From: Mercurialis annua | Lineage: Eukaryota; Streptophyta; Magnoliopsida; Malpighiales; Euphorbiaceae | Direction: 5' to 3' | NCBI RefSeq assembly: GCF_937616625.2 | Contig: NC_065570.1 | Span: 3,482,001 to 3,546,000, forward strand | DNA: 64,000 nucleotides | Shown here: piece after piece, positions 35,207 to 46,817 of the stretch | Position numbering within the stretch: position 1 is the first letter of the stretch | Layout: every line of letters begins with the position of its first letter | The notes under the pieces: model-generated | What the model was told of the DNA's origin: nothing | The model's database searches: none | What the model saw: only the letters and a program-made list of their open reading frames with translations | Translations under genes and position numbers: made by a program

Positions 35207-35226
35207 TGATTAGGCCTTTCTTTAAT

Positions 35227-35229
<3 letters not shown>

Positions 35230-35289
<60 letters not shown>
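35230..35289. repeat. (AT)30 microsatellite
   Basis: Sixty uninterrupted bases of alternating A and T about 120 bp upstream of the bHLH start codon. Likely length-polymorphic; it may also act as the AT-rich core promoter region. Confidence 0.95.
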
Positions 35290-35292
<3 letters not shown>

Positions 35293-35411
35293 TTTTCTTC
35301 TTTCAACAGGATTAATGAGAAAAGCCTTAAATGAGTGTATGACTCTCTCATTTTCCTTAATTATAAAAAAGAACTTCTTAACTTATTTGCTAGGCACAAG
35401 CTGCTATATTA

Positions 35412-37247
35412 ATGGAGATAAACCCTAGTTCTTCTTCAAGAACTGACAGGAAAACTATAGAGAGAAACAGAAGAAATCAAATGAAGGATCTTTACTCCAA
35501 GCTCAACTCTCTTGTGCCCCATCACAGCTCTAGGGTTTTTCTTTCATCTTTTTTCTCTCAACATATATGAATATTTGTATATATGTTACATTATAACTTT
35601 TTGCATTTAACTAATCATATTATTGTTACACAATGGTTGTCAATTTTATTACATTTTAATAACCTAACATTCATTTTCCAAATAACGGAAGGTTATTCGA
35701 TCAATTCATATCAAAATTTGCCTATGTGAAATCTCTCGGTCACATAGACAAATCTAACCTAAATTGATCGGATAATATACTGTTTTTTTGGAAAATGTAC
35801 ATTTGGTTATTAAAATGTAACAAATTGAATATTGTAACCGTTTTATAGTTGGATAACCGTAAAAATATTCATAATTTCTTCTTCTTTTTTCGGATTGTTG
35901 GGTTTGCAGGAACCGCTACCTATTACTGATCAGCTAGATAAAGCTGCAAACTATATAAAAAAGTTGCAGATAAAATTGGAGAGAATGAAAGAAAAAAAAG
36001 ACAGTTTGATGAGCATTGAAAGGCCAAATAACGCAAGTGTAAGCAGTAATATTACTGAGACACCAATGCAGCTAAAAGATCCGATAATTGAGGTTCATGA
36101 GATCGGTTCGGCTTTGGAAGTTGTTCTGATAACTGGTTTGGATGGTCAGTTAATGTTCAATGAGACCATTCGTGTTCTTCATGAAGAAGGAGCTGAGATT
36201 GTTCATGCCAGCTTTTCTGTTTTAAATGATACTGTTTATCACTCAATCCATTCCAAGGTAGATTTTTTTTTTTTAAGAATACAAAGGTAGAGATTTATCG
36301 GTTTAAATTTTTTACGGTTACCAAACTATGACGGTTTTCTGAAAATGATCTAAATTATAAAAAGCAAAAAAATAGATATAGAATTATATATTTTTTTTAA
36401 AACAGTTTCCGAATTATAAAAAATTACAAAATGTTTATCGAACTATACATTTTTATAAAACGGTTATCGGCTTGCTGATGTGCACGAGACAAGAATGCAG
36501 AGTCATGAAGCAAACCGATAATCATTTTATAAAAAGTTATAATCTTATAAATCATTTATATAAACAAACTATAATTTGATGACAAATTGTAATTTTTAAG
36601 AGTTTAATTGGTAACCGTTTTTTAAAAAGGCGTAATGTTTTAAAAAACTGCGACCTTTTATCTCCTTTTCAATCATACCCTGACGTTGAAAATCAGTCAA
36701 TTTTACCCTATTTTGCATTTTTTTTCATTTTCATTGTACACTAAAACATAAAATTGATTTTTTTTATTTGAAAAAAATTCAAAAAAATCTCTATTTTGCA
36801 TTAAATTAACTTTTTATATTAAATTGACTATTTTTTAAGAACGTTTTTAAACTTTTGTCAAATAAATAAAGGCCAATTTTATACTTCAGGATATAATTGA
36901 AATAAAAAAATACAAAATAAGATAAAATTAACAAATTTTCAACATTGGTATAGAATTGAAAAGTGGATGAAAGGTCTTTTTTAAAAGATATCGTCTCCTA
37001 TGCCTATAATAACATTTTATAATTCGTTTTATAAAAAAAAATTGATAACAGTAAAAGTATTTTACCAAGACTTATTATTATTAGTTTTTGTTCTTAATTA
37101 GTGACCATTAATAAGTAGCGTGTGACTAATTGGTGATTTAAATTTCGTCAGGTTGAAAATTCTGTGACTGGTAATGGATCAGCTGCAAGGATTTCTGAGA
37201 GGTTAAAGAACTTTATTCAAGAATCAAAGTCATATACTGATGAATAG
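35412..37247 (+). CDS. bHLH transcription factor, bHLH167-like
   Basis: Exons 35412-35534, 35910-36257 and 37152-37247 (phase 0) give 188 residues. Exon 1 encodes the basic region and helix 1 (RKTIERNRRNQMKDLYSKL, residues 13-31). The loop spans the first intron (LVPHHSSR / EPLPITDQ), and helix 2 is DQLDKAANYIKKLQIKLERM. The C-terminal half (IIEVHEIGSALEVVLITGL ... HEEGAEIVHASFSVLNDTVYHSIHSK) is the ACT-like region of this subgroup. The E-R DNA-contact pair of the basic region is present, but Lys replaces the His that precedes it in many G-box binders, as I recall for the Arabidopsis bHLH167/168 type. Nuclear DNA-binding regulator; targets unknown. All three splice junctions are GT-AG and the introns carry foldback repeats. 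Confidence 0.87.
35622..35840. repeat. ~220-bp hairpin in bHLH intron 1
   Basis: Two ~105-bp arms are complementary. On the left: ACATTTTAATAACC, TTTTCCAAATAA, GATCAATT, CTATGTGA. On the right the same blocks run in reverse complement (TCACATAG, AATTGATCGG, TTTTTTTGGAAAATG, GGTTATTAAAATGT). The arms turn around 35745. A MITE is likely; being in an intron, it would be transcribed as a long hairpin. Confidence 0.8.
36290..36992. repeat. Two foldback elements in bHLH intron 2
   Basis: 36290-36635 holds mirrored 'tttacggttaccaaactat' and 'ttggtaaccgtttt' blocks and is related to the element at 37278. 36640-36992 has arms beginning TTTTAAAAAACTGCGACCTTTTATC and ending GAAAGGTCTTTTTTAAAAGA. They account for most of intron 2. 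Confidence 0.6.
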
Positions 37248-37277
37248 CAGCTTTGAAGAATAATTAATGTTTTACTT

Positions 37278-37655
37278 AGGGTTAAATATTTTTGAGGTCA
37301 TCGAATTATAGTGCTTTTACAAGTTTACTGAATTATGAAACATTACAAAATAGTTATTAAACTATAGTTTTTTTATAAAACGGTTACCGAACTATAAAAT
37401 TTACAAAATAATTACCAAACTGTTACTTTTTTTTATGAAAAGGTTACCATTTTAATGCTGTGAATAAGAAAAAAAATTATTGTAAAATAACTTTTTTTAT
37501 TAAAAAAATAATAGAGTGGTAACTATTTTTTTAACTTTTTATATTTCAATAACCGTTTTATAAGAAAGGTGTAGTTTGATAACCGTTTTATAATATTATT
37601 TTAAGCGGTAACTTTTTTTTAAAAATGCTATATGATCTCAAAAATATTTGACCCA
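37278..37655. mobile_element. MITE 30 bp downstream of the bHLH stop
   Basis: A 378-bp foldback with ends AGGGTTAAATATTTTTGAG and CTCAAAAATATTTGACCCA. It is flanked by TTTTACTT at 37270-37277 and 37656-37663. Internal mirrored AAACGGTTACCGAACTATA-type blocks. It lies in the likely 3' UTR or terminator region of the bHLH gene. Confidence 0.8.
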
Positions 37656-37663
37656 TTTTACTT

Positions 37664-38488
37664 AACTGTTCATGTAACATTTTAAAAAAATTGCTTGTGA
37701 ATTAATTTGCTTGCAACAGTTGCTTTTCTGATTTGACTCTGTCTCACTCATCCTCCATACAAATATTATTGTGATATCTAAAAAGCACGGAAATTTTGTC
37801 GAAATTGCTTGTCATGTTTCGAAAACCGGAAACTCCGGAAAATATAAGGAAATGTTTCGGGACGTTTCCGCAAATAAAAAAAATAAAAAAATCTCAACAA
37901 ATCTCAACAAATAATTTTTGGAATCAATTACCCATAATTTTTATTGTTCACGTTATCTAAAATAAAACTTATCTTTTTATTTTTGTTGAATTCAGTTATG
38001 TTTGATTTGTACTAATCGGCCACATAAATGTATAAATAAATTTAATATATATAGTATTTTATATAATTTCTAATTTTATAAATTGCATCCTTATATTTTT
38101 GTTATTTACATGTTTTTTCCACGTTTCATTTTCTTCATTTTAGAAAAATGTCATTCCCGCGTGTCCGCTTTGTGTCATTTTCATTTTCGGTTTCTGTTTC
38201 CGTGTTATGCAGGTGATAATCAATTAAACTGCTATGCACATTAGAACTAATCATGTTTACTGCGCCCAGAAAATGTTATGATTTCATTTTATTCTATTAC
38301 GATAAAAAAATATCAAATAATAAATTCAAGCTCTCTATATAGTTTGCTTTTTCTTCAACTATAATTGAGCTCATTCGTGACACTGGATGTAGTACTAAAG
38401 AAAGAAGATCACATTGTTGACATAAATTTATGCAAATAATACATTTAATTTATAATGTCATGTTAATTAATTGGGGTTTCGCCCATAG
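37664..38488. other. Intergenic, no gene seen
   Basis: Contains 'catgtttcgaaaaccggaaactccggaa' and 'ttttcattttcggtttctgtttccg' stretches (37800-38200) that partly mirror each other, suggesting a decayed foldback. Confidence 0.4.
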
Positions 38489-38620
38489 GAAGCTAATAGA
38501 ATGGCTCATGAGATTGCTGCTATGGCTTCAAGTGGAGACCGTCGATTCTGGGCTGAAGAGCATCTTGAGTCCTTGGATGAAATAGCTGAGCAAGATAAGT
38601 TAGAAAGGAGAGTTAGTTAG
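38489..38620 (+). pseudogene. RNase H-like C-terminal fragment (retroelement-type)
   Basis: An open frame of 43 residues follows an acceptor-like CCCATAG. It reads EANRMAHEIAAMAS... then ...FWAEEHLESLDEIAEQD and ends in TAG. The pattern (E/D)xNxxAHxxAxxA followed by W.EE and a distal acidic residue resembles the C-terminus of RVT_3/RNase H domains of plant non-LTR elements and their domesticated relatives. No upstream RNase H core is seen nearby, so this is a fragment, or an exon of an unrecognised gene. Confidence 0.4.
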
Positions 38621-38849
38621 TTGTTAGTTGCTTTGTAGTGTATTCGTCTAAAAAATATATATAACATCATGTTTAAATCTTCCTGAGAATCCGTAAAGTT
38701 CTTTAACATATTTATTTGAAAAGATAAGGGTTAATCTCATTATATTTATATATATTTTTAATTTAATTAAATCTTCTAAAAATTGTCATATTTGGACACC
38801 AATTTTTATCTTTTTTCCAAATTCATAAACATAGATTTGTACTTTTCTT

Positions 38850-40580
38850 CCTTGTTAGATAAGTGGATCCGCTCGTTCTCGAGGCACCACATACCATTTA
38901 GAACCTAGAGGACATTGGTATAGAGGGTGGGGGTAATCTCACGGCCACCCAAAACTTGATCATGAGAGAAGCATGGCTTAGTCCAGCATTAGGGAGGATA
39001 AAACAAATCCTATCAACAACGTTGTCCCGATTGATGAATATGGACTTAGGAACATCCTTCCTAGGATATTACTTGGGAGTTGATGATGAATCCGGAAGTA
39101 AGGTAGCTAGACGTTTCCAAAAATCTGGCGCCTGAATATTGACTGCCAAAAGAGGAAGCAACGTAGAAGAGATGGCCAACGAATCATGTAACAAGGAAAC
39201 AAAGGTGATAGAGACGGCCACCAAATCGGTAGCTATAAAGAAAAACTTGCTAACAGCTAAACTAGTGGGCAATGTAGCAGGAAGGGAAGTAAGGGAAGAT
39301 GAAGCGATGGAAGAGGGATACTTGCCGACACCCTGAGGGCTAGTATCCTCACTGTCCAAAATAAGGGACGCGAAAGAGGTGGAAGGATAGTCCATCATGG
39401 ATAAAGTCATGACTCAAACATCTTTGTCACTAAGCAAATTGTTGGAACAGTTGCACACTTAAATCAATACAAACCATCATGCATATCGTTGAGATATTCT
39501 TTACCATTTTAGTGAAAGAAAATCTAGGTAAAGAAAGATTATAAAAAGGAGAGAAGGTGAAGGTTAGAGTTAGATCTCGAAAACGAAAGAAAAAAAAGTT
39601 AAGAGAGATAGATAGAAGAAAGAAATGATGTGATGATAAAAATATCTATTTATAAGAAATATGAGAGCGAATGAGTCGAGAAATTCAAAACATTATCATT
39701 AATTGCAGCACGTCATAAAAACCCCCTAGAAAATGAAGCGACGCAAGTAATAAACTGTCAAAAATATGCAGGCAGCAACGGCAGGTGCACGACACCTGAG
39801 GAGCACTGAACAAACCAAAACGAAAACAACTATACAAAACTACTAATGAAGTATAAATACCACCACAAAAAAATATTGAAAGAGATATAAACAAAACATC
39901 AAAGAAGAGTAAAGAGAAAGGACAAGAATAACCATTCTCTTTGATCTTTGAAGTGACTTTCGAATTCGAGCAAAGTCTAAATTTGGAATCGCTTCGAAGA
40001 TCAAAAGGATCATTGTCAAACAACGGGTACCAAGAGAATATGAAAAAGTATAGGTTTCATGTTGGAAATTGACATTCGGGTTTAAGAACTCACCTAAACC
40101 CGTAAGTACTTGCAAAGTTCGAAAAACATACGAGATCATAATCGAGAGCAATATGTCTACCTCATCTCACCATACCGTAAAAATCTTTGAATTTTAGACG
40201 TGATCTCTAGGTTTAAAGATTCGCCTAAACCCGCATATGCGCCTAAAGTTCGGATAATCTACTAATTCAAGGCAAAGAGTACTACATCCACCCTACCGAA
40301 TTGTGTCGAGCCAAAGCCTAGACATGAATATCTTGTCGACACAAACACCCTAAAAGGGGGATTAATGACAGAACATTACTATAAAATCTCACATCGCTAA
40401 AGAAAGAAAGACAACACCAAAAAGGCTATAAAAGAGGTAACGATATCACTTCTCGTTTTTTTCAGTATGATTCATTTATCACTTGCTTAAAATACCACAA
40501 CTACTTTTATTGAATTAAGCATCCGGGTGAACTCGGGGCCCAAAGCCCAAGTTCCCCTATTTTCGCTCTAGATAGCACAT
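38850..40580. mobile_element. Degenerate retroelement-like sequence
   Basis: This region is less AT-rich than its surroundings. It contains a tandem imperfect duplication of ~130 bp (about 40064-40190 and 40195-40320, each with 'ggtttaa(g/a)(a)a-ctc/ttcgcctaaacccg' and '(a)aagttcg'). Near 40370-40440, 'ataaaatctcacatcgctaa' and 'ggctataaaagagg' resemble an LTR promoter/TATA region. No gag or pol motif is visible; 39069-39410 (minus) is a Ser/Leu-rich 113-residue frame without recognised domains. Boundaries and class are uncertain. Confidence 0.35.
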
Positions 40581-41279
40581 GCACTTCATTCATTAATTAA
40601 CTTGTCCCGTTTTAAAAACTTTTCAAATACTTGACGTTTCAGATATAAAATTTTATTTCTCATAATCTTTTTTTAAATAATACCGTTTCATTGTGTCTAA
40701 GTCTAAATGTCATGTTTCTCGACGTTTATATTTATGCTACCTCGTCCCACTTGACTTAAAAATTCTGATTATGCACCTGGTAGTATGGTTGTCTAGTGCT
40801 ACTAACAATATTCTTGGATAATGTTTACAATGGTTTCACAACTTCTTTATTATATATCTTCACAGATAAATAAATTGTATTTTATTTATTAAATTTACGA
40901 TAAATAGTCTTTTACATTTGAATTTTTTTGGCAATTGTCTTATATTGTGAATCACTCAAAGAAGAATATGTCCCACCTTATGGTGGGATGCATCCAGATT
41001 CCATCCCACCATAAGGTGAGATGTTTTTTTTTGGAATTTTGATATTTGTTTTTCGACGAATTAAAATCGTAATTAATTATTACAGTTTTGGGATTGGAAT
41101 GAGGTTAAGAGAAAAAATTTATTATATTCTGGTTAAAATAGTAAGGAGGTTATTTAGAGGTTGTACCTAATAAATAGTTTGGTATATAGTAAAATCCTTC
41201 TTATATTGTTCATAATTTAGTGTATAATAAACAAGAAAATTACCTCTAACAAATATAATCAAGGCTAATATTATATGAG
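40581..41279. other. Intergenic with a strong hairpin
   Basis: No gene seen. Holds the perfect-stem hairpin annotated separately at 40972-41020. Confidence 0.45.
40972..41020. repeat. Double palindrome / hairpin
   Basis: CCCACCTTATGGTGGGATG and, 11 bases on, CATCCCACCATAAGGTGAG form a 19-bp stem with one mismatch. Each arm is itself nearly palindromic (CCCACC-TTAT-GGTGGG), so alternative folds exist. Confidence 0.85.
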
Positions 41280-41482
41280 CCCATAACATGGCCCAACGTA
41301 AAACAGAGTAATTTAACTATAGATTAGACCAATCATGAAATCCAATAAAGGCCCATACGAGGTGTAAAAGGTAAATCCACACACTTCTTTAGCAATCTGT
41401 AACCAGCTAGGGTTTCTTAGACTATATTCAGTCTCCCCAAACCCTAATTTTACCACACTTCAATTTTTCAGATCCAACAACA
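41280..41482 (+). promoter_or_regulatory. eIF3d promoter with site II and telo-box motifs
   Basis: Three GGCCCA/GCCCA site II-type motifs (near 41280, 41291 and 41348) precede two telo-box motifs, AGGGTTT at 41409-41415 and AAACCCTAA at 41439-41447. This pairing is characteristic of plant ribosomal-protein and translation-factor promoters bound by TCP factors. Spacing places the telo-boxes near the transcription start. Confidence 0.7.
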
Positions 41483-44224
41483 ATGGTAGGATTTGAAGTA
41501 GGCTTTGTACCGTTCAATCCAGACGGATGGGGTCCGCCAGATGCCGCGTCAGCAACGACCACCACTACCACCACCGCCTCCACGCTCCCTCTCAACGTTC
41601 CATTCGCTCCGTTTTCCCGCTCCGACAAAATCGGCCGGATTGCTGACTGGACCCGGAATATCAACCCGAACGCCGGCCGTCCTAATTCTAAACAAAACGC
41701 CGCAGACTCCGTTTTCGACTTCACCGCCGATGATTCCTTCCCTGGAGGCGCCGGTACCGGTGAAGACGACGCAACCTTCCGCCTCGTTGACGGTAAACCA
41801 CCTCCGCGGCCGAAATTTGGGCCGAAATGGCGGTTTAATCAGCACCGTCCTCAGCTACCTCAGCGGCGCGATGAGGAGGTCGAAGCTAAAAAACGAGAAG
41901 CTGAAAAGGAACGGGCTCGGCGTGACCGGTTGTATAATCTCAACCGGTCCAATCAGAATCAGCCACGTCGTGAAGCGGCTGCGTTTAAATCGTCGGTTGA
42001 TATTCAGCCGGAGTGGAATATGCTTGATCAGATTCCTTTCTCGACGTTTTCGAAGCTGTCGTTTTCCGTTCCGGAGCCGGAAGATTTGCTACTCTGCGGC
42101 GGGTTGGAATTCTATGACAGGTCGTTTGATCGAACGACTCCGAAGAATGAGCGTCGTTTGGAAAGGTTTAAGAATCGTAATTTCTTTAAAGTTACTACTA
42201 CTGATGACCCTGTTATTAGGAGACTTGCTAATGAGGATAAAGCTACTGTTTTTGCTACTGATACTATTTTAGCTACGCTTATGTGTGCGCCACGGTCTGT
42301 TTATTCGTGGGATATTGTGATTCAGCGAGTCGGAAATAAGTTGTTTTTCGATAAGAGAGATGGTTCTCAGCTTGATTTGCTGTCAGTTCACGAAACTTCG
42401 CAAGAGCCTTTGCCTGAAGCTAAGGATGATATGAATTCGGCTTATTCATTGAGTGTCGAAGCTGCTTATATTAATCAGAATTTCTCGCAGCAGGTTTTGG
42501 TTCGGGATGGCAATAAAGTTACCTTTGATGAGCCTAACCCGTTTGCGACTGAGGGTGAGGAAGTTGCTTCTGTGGCTTATAGGTACAGAAGGTGGAAGCT
42601 TGATGATGACATGTTTCTTGTTGCTAGGTGTGAGGTGCAGAGTGTTGTTGAGGTTAATAAACAGAGGTCGTTTTTGACGTTGAATGCGCTAAATGAGTTT
42701 GATTCGAAGTATTCGGGTGTTGATTGGAGGCAGAAATTGGAGACTCAAAGAGGTGCTGTTTTAGCTACTGAATTGAAGAACAATGCTAATAAGTTGGCTA
42801 AGTGGACTTCTCAAGCTTTGTTGGCGAGTGCTGATTTGATGAAGCTGGGTTATGTTTCGAGAGTTCATCCTAGGGATCACTATAACCATGTGATATTGGC
42901 TGTAGTTGGGTATAAGCCTAAGGATTTTGCTTCTCAGATTAATCTGAATACATCTAACATGTGGGGGATTGTGAAGAGTATTGTTGACTTGTGTATGAAG
43001 TTGAATGAGGGTAAATATGTGTTGGTAAAAGATCCATCTAAGCCTCAAGTGAGAATTTATGAGGTTCCTGCTGATGCATTTGAGAATTATTATGTGGAGG
43101 AACCTTTACCTGAGGAAGAGCAGGTTCAGCCACCTGGCCAGGAGACCGAGCATGCTGAGGCCGATGGAGCTACCAATGACGTTGAAGATAAAGATATCGA
43201 CGTTCCGGGATTAAGGTATTCCATTTTTAATTTTTAACTTGCCAAGAGATAAAATTTTAGCTGTCAATTTATTATGTGAAATCTATGATTTGATTGTGAA
43301 AGTGAATATGTTATATAGATGACTTAAATTTATGAGGGATCAGTTGATTTTTTAGGTGAGATTGGCTTGGTGAGCATTTGAGGCGTACTTTTGAATTTGA
43401 AGACAATTTCAAAATGTTTTATGTTTCTTTCATTTGGTACAAATGACTATCTCCCGGTGAGATAAACAAATGGCTATTTCTCTTTTACTAAAGAAGCATT
43501 TTGTCTTAGGGTTTTAAACATGTGTTTCCACTTAAGCATGGTAATTAGCATTTGCTGTGTATTTATGAATTTGTTTATTGTTGGTGCGTGGTAATTAGGC
43601 CAGTTGCCCATTTTGGTTGACCAAGATATCTTATCATGCCATATTGGTGGTATTGCAATGGAAGTAAGCTAATTTGATGAAAATATGGCTAGCATATTAT
43701 ATTGTAGTTAATTTATTAGTGTTCTTTGTCGAGTCTGTTTACAGTTATAAGCTGGTTGCAGCTTTCATATTATTGTGCACATGTAATTTAATTTTCTTTC
43801 TAATGAAACAAAGAAAAAAGAAATTTGCTAATTTTGGTATATTGATGTAAGTTAATGACTTATTCTCTCTTAATCAAAAAAATTTAGCTTGTTGGTTTTG
43901 CATTATCGACTATATTTAACTAGAGATCTTTTACCATAGGACAGATAGGGAAAACAAACGTATATTGCTCCTAACAGACCCAAAGTCATCAAAATAATAT
44001 ACTTCATTCCATTGGTTTGGAAATGTCTACTAACCAAGCAAATTAGTTTTTGTTGATGCTGCGCTTGGTCTTTGTTTAGTGAGTCCAATGTTATTACGAC
44101 GTTTTTTCTTCTATATTTAGCTGCCATAACTTGGACCAATGCTCGTTTTACAACTATGTAGTTCTTTTGCTGATTGGTTTTTTGTTTGATTGTGCTGTGC
44201 AGATTGCCAGAAATTTTGGTATGA
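41483..44224 (+). CDS. eIF3d: Translation initiation factor eIF3 subunit D
   Basis: Exon 1 is 41483-43215 and a short last exon 44203-44224 is inferred (donor AAG|GTATTCC, acceptor GCTGTGCAG), giving 584 residues ending ...GLRLPEILV. The N-terminus FEVGFVPFNPDGWGPPD, the IGRIADWTRN block, an RRD..YNLNRSN basic segment (RNA-binding-like region), the SFSVPEPEDLLLCGGLEFYDRSFD region, and the cap-binding-domain blocks (RSVYSWDIV, NKLFFDKRDGS, RYRRWKLDDD, ALNEFDSKYSGVDWRQKLE) match eIF3d throughout. Length agrees with the plant family (~590). eIF3d is a peripheral eIF3 subunit able to bind 5' caps on selected mRNAs in the cytoplasm. Without the terminal intron the frame would end at 43237 (…YSIFNF), by coincidence the same length. 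Confidence 0.95.
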
Positions 44225-45321
44225 GGATGAACTCTGGTTGTGATAATGCCTGTGATTGTAGCATTTCACAGCTCCAACTTTGCGTCTAAATAACGCTCCT
44301 CCCCTGTTCCACCAACTTCTATACGAACTCGTTTTGCTTGCATCTGATGTGGCAATAAGTGGAAGAGTTTTGTTAGGTGCTTGCTTGTTTTTGATACTCA
44401 GTAGATACTGTTAGTATTCATGTGTTGGCGTATTTATTTGTTGGTCTTGAGTTGAAATTTACATAACATTATCATCATGCCTTGCAATTTGAAATGAGAA
44501 AGTTAAAACTTGAATGTGTTTTTGACTGTTTGTAACTTCTATCAATTACTACTATTTTTGTTTTGTTTACTTTTGCAAATTGCAATTACTTGTTATGCAA
44601 CTTATAGAAAATTATTTGCAAAGCAAAAATAAAAGGTGATTTCTGAGTGGAGATTATTCATGAATGGAGTCAATTGACAGAGAAATTTTGATAAAAGTAA
44701 GGCAACATTTATAGTCAGTTTTACTGCATGAAATGTTTTTTGCTAAGGAAGCAGAGCGAGTCCATGATGGAAGTATTGAGATGGTTGAAAGAGGACTTAA
44801 ATATTATTATTGAATGGCATGCTTTGAAAGTTATTATGTATAGTCGACTCGCGACGAGTTTAGTAATTTGTCCTTTTATTTTATAAGACGATATGCAAAC
44901 AATGTTGTGCACTCACTAGCATGAAATTTTGTTTAGCTTTGCAGGGATGAAATTTAACATTTTTATATTCTTTACGAATGTAAATTCATTGAATTTCCAT
45001 TCCTCTCATTTAAATACTTTATATTTTAATGATATGTACACATACCAAGTTCGACGTTACTCACTAGAAAGAATGTCTAGTGGCGGGATCTGACGGTGAT
45101 GAAGGTTACAGACTTTTGGTGGACGCGAAGCCTACAAGTTCATTTAAACATCATAATGATTTTTGAAACTTTTTCTTTTACACGTTTTTCTTTTTTTGAA
45201 ATATTTGAACACAATGTACTATATAATACTATTAAGTTAGAAACAATAACAAAAGTAGATCAAGGATAAAACAAACGGTACTCTCTAATTTCCATTTAGA
45301 AAGTTCATTTATTATTTTTGA
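44225..45321. other. eIF3d 3' UTR and intergenic
   Basis: Probable 3' UTR for the first few hundred bases, then AT-rich sequence. No further gene seen. Confidence 0.5.
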
Positions 45322-45671
45322 GCAAATTATTTTAAGGCTCTAAGCCCTCCCATATATGTCATAATTAACAGTTTGGTACCTCTTGTTTGAAAATCAAACG
45401 ATTTGTTGCCTCACTTTCAATTGCGCTAACAGATAGGGGCTTCTGTTAGTTTCGTTAATAATTTGGTATTCACTTTTAAACGATTTGATACCTCATTTTT
45501 AAACGATTTGGTACCTCACTTTTAATTTCGTTAATGATTTGGTACCCAAATTTAACAGAAGGTTATAATAGCTTGTAAAATTGAAAGTGAGGTACCAAAT
45601 CGTTTGATTTTCAAACAAAAGCCACCAAACTGTTGATTATGACATATATGGGAGATTTTAGAGTAATTTGC
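45322..45671. mobile_element. Foldback MITE, 'GGTACC' family copy 1
   Basis: A 350-bp inverted repeat from GCAAATTATTTTAAGG to TTTTAGAGTAATTTGC. Long arms carry CCCATATATGTCATAAT and TTTGAAAATCAAACGATTTG, with complements on the right. Internal 'gatttggtacctcactttt' modules repeat. A larger relative lies at about 54950-55566. Confidence 0.75.
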
Positions 45672-45970
45672 TTTTATTTTTTTTATTTTCATTTAAAAAG
45701 TTTCATTTATACCTTTATGATATCTATTTTTTTAAAATTGTTAACAATTTTTAAAAAAATAATTATAATATATGTAATTTCAAAGTAAAAAGTACACGAT
45801 TATAGTTTTTTTATTGGTTTTTATTATATATCATGTTATTATTACGAAATGAAATGAAAAGTAGTGAAAATTATCATTATAAAATTAATAAGGATATAAT
45901 ATATGAATGGTATCTTTTAAATGTGTGTATAACTAACAGAAATGTTTTCTAAATGAGACGATAACATATA

Positions 45971-46217
45971 CTCCTTCCGTCTTATTTAATAAGTCATATT
46001 CCATTTTAAAATGTCCCATTTAAAAAGTCTCATTTCCATTTTTAAAATATTTTTCCAATAAATATCATATTTTACCCTTCATTTAGTCATCTTAAAGGGA
46101 TTCTGTGGAAAATTCCACTATCATTAATAGGGAAAAAACATGAATAGATAAAAATAATAAATATTTTCTTAATCTGTGTGTAAAAGTAAATGAGACTTTT
46201 TAAATATGACGGAGGGA
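45971..46217. mobile_element. Stowaway-like MITE
   Basis: Left end CTCCTTCCGTCTTATTTAAT follows TA (45969-45970). Right end ...TATGACGGAGGGA has lost its exact terminus. The interior 'ttaatctgtgtgtaaaagt' is the inverse of the element at 31737. Confidence 0.72.
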
Positions 46218-46478
46218 TTAATTTTTTTTAAATTATGTGTAAACTAAAATGAAACTGTTTAAAGAGTATAATCAATATTTTAAGTTTCCATCACTATAAG
46301 ACAAATAAAGGAAATATGGGTCATATAACCAATACTTTAATGTTTTTTTAAAAATATACTTTAATAATTTTTAAAAGTGCAATTAATCTTACAATAGTTT
46401 TTTGATAATTGGGGAGGAGGGATTAATACTAAAGACAATTAACGAAGTGAAATGATTGGTTTTTTTTTCTTCTTTATA

Positions 46479-46807
46479 CTCCCTCCTCGACTCATTTTAT
46501 TTGTTACTATACTCTTTAAACCTTTTAATATCACAAAACACATATTTTTTCCGTTTTTTATTTGCCCATTTAACCAAAATTTTACATATCAAGAAAGCGT
46601 ATTTTTTATGTCTTTAATGATAAATATAAGTACTAATATAGTCTTATTAGTTAAAATATGATTCGTAAATTAAATTATATAGTCGTTTATTATAAATGGA
46701 TAAATTTAAAAACAATAATTAAAATCATCGTGAAAATTTAAATGGACAAATAATTATAAACAAGTGTATTTGATTAAATGAACAAATAATAAAAACCAGA
46801 GAGAATG
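46479..46807. mobile_element. Degenerate Stowaway-like MITE
   Basis: Begins CTCCCTCCTCGACTCATTTTATTTGTTA after TA at 46477-46478. The right side has the loosely matching complement 'atgaacaaataataaaaaccagagagaatg'. The right boundary is approximate. Confidence 0.5.
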
Positions 46808-46817
46808 TTATTCTTTT

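Noticed and set aside
41505..42272. Long overlapping frame in eIF3d
   Set aside because: An out-of-frame shadow of the eIF3d coding exon with Arg/Ser/Leu-biased composition.
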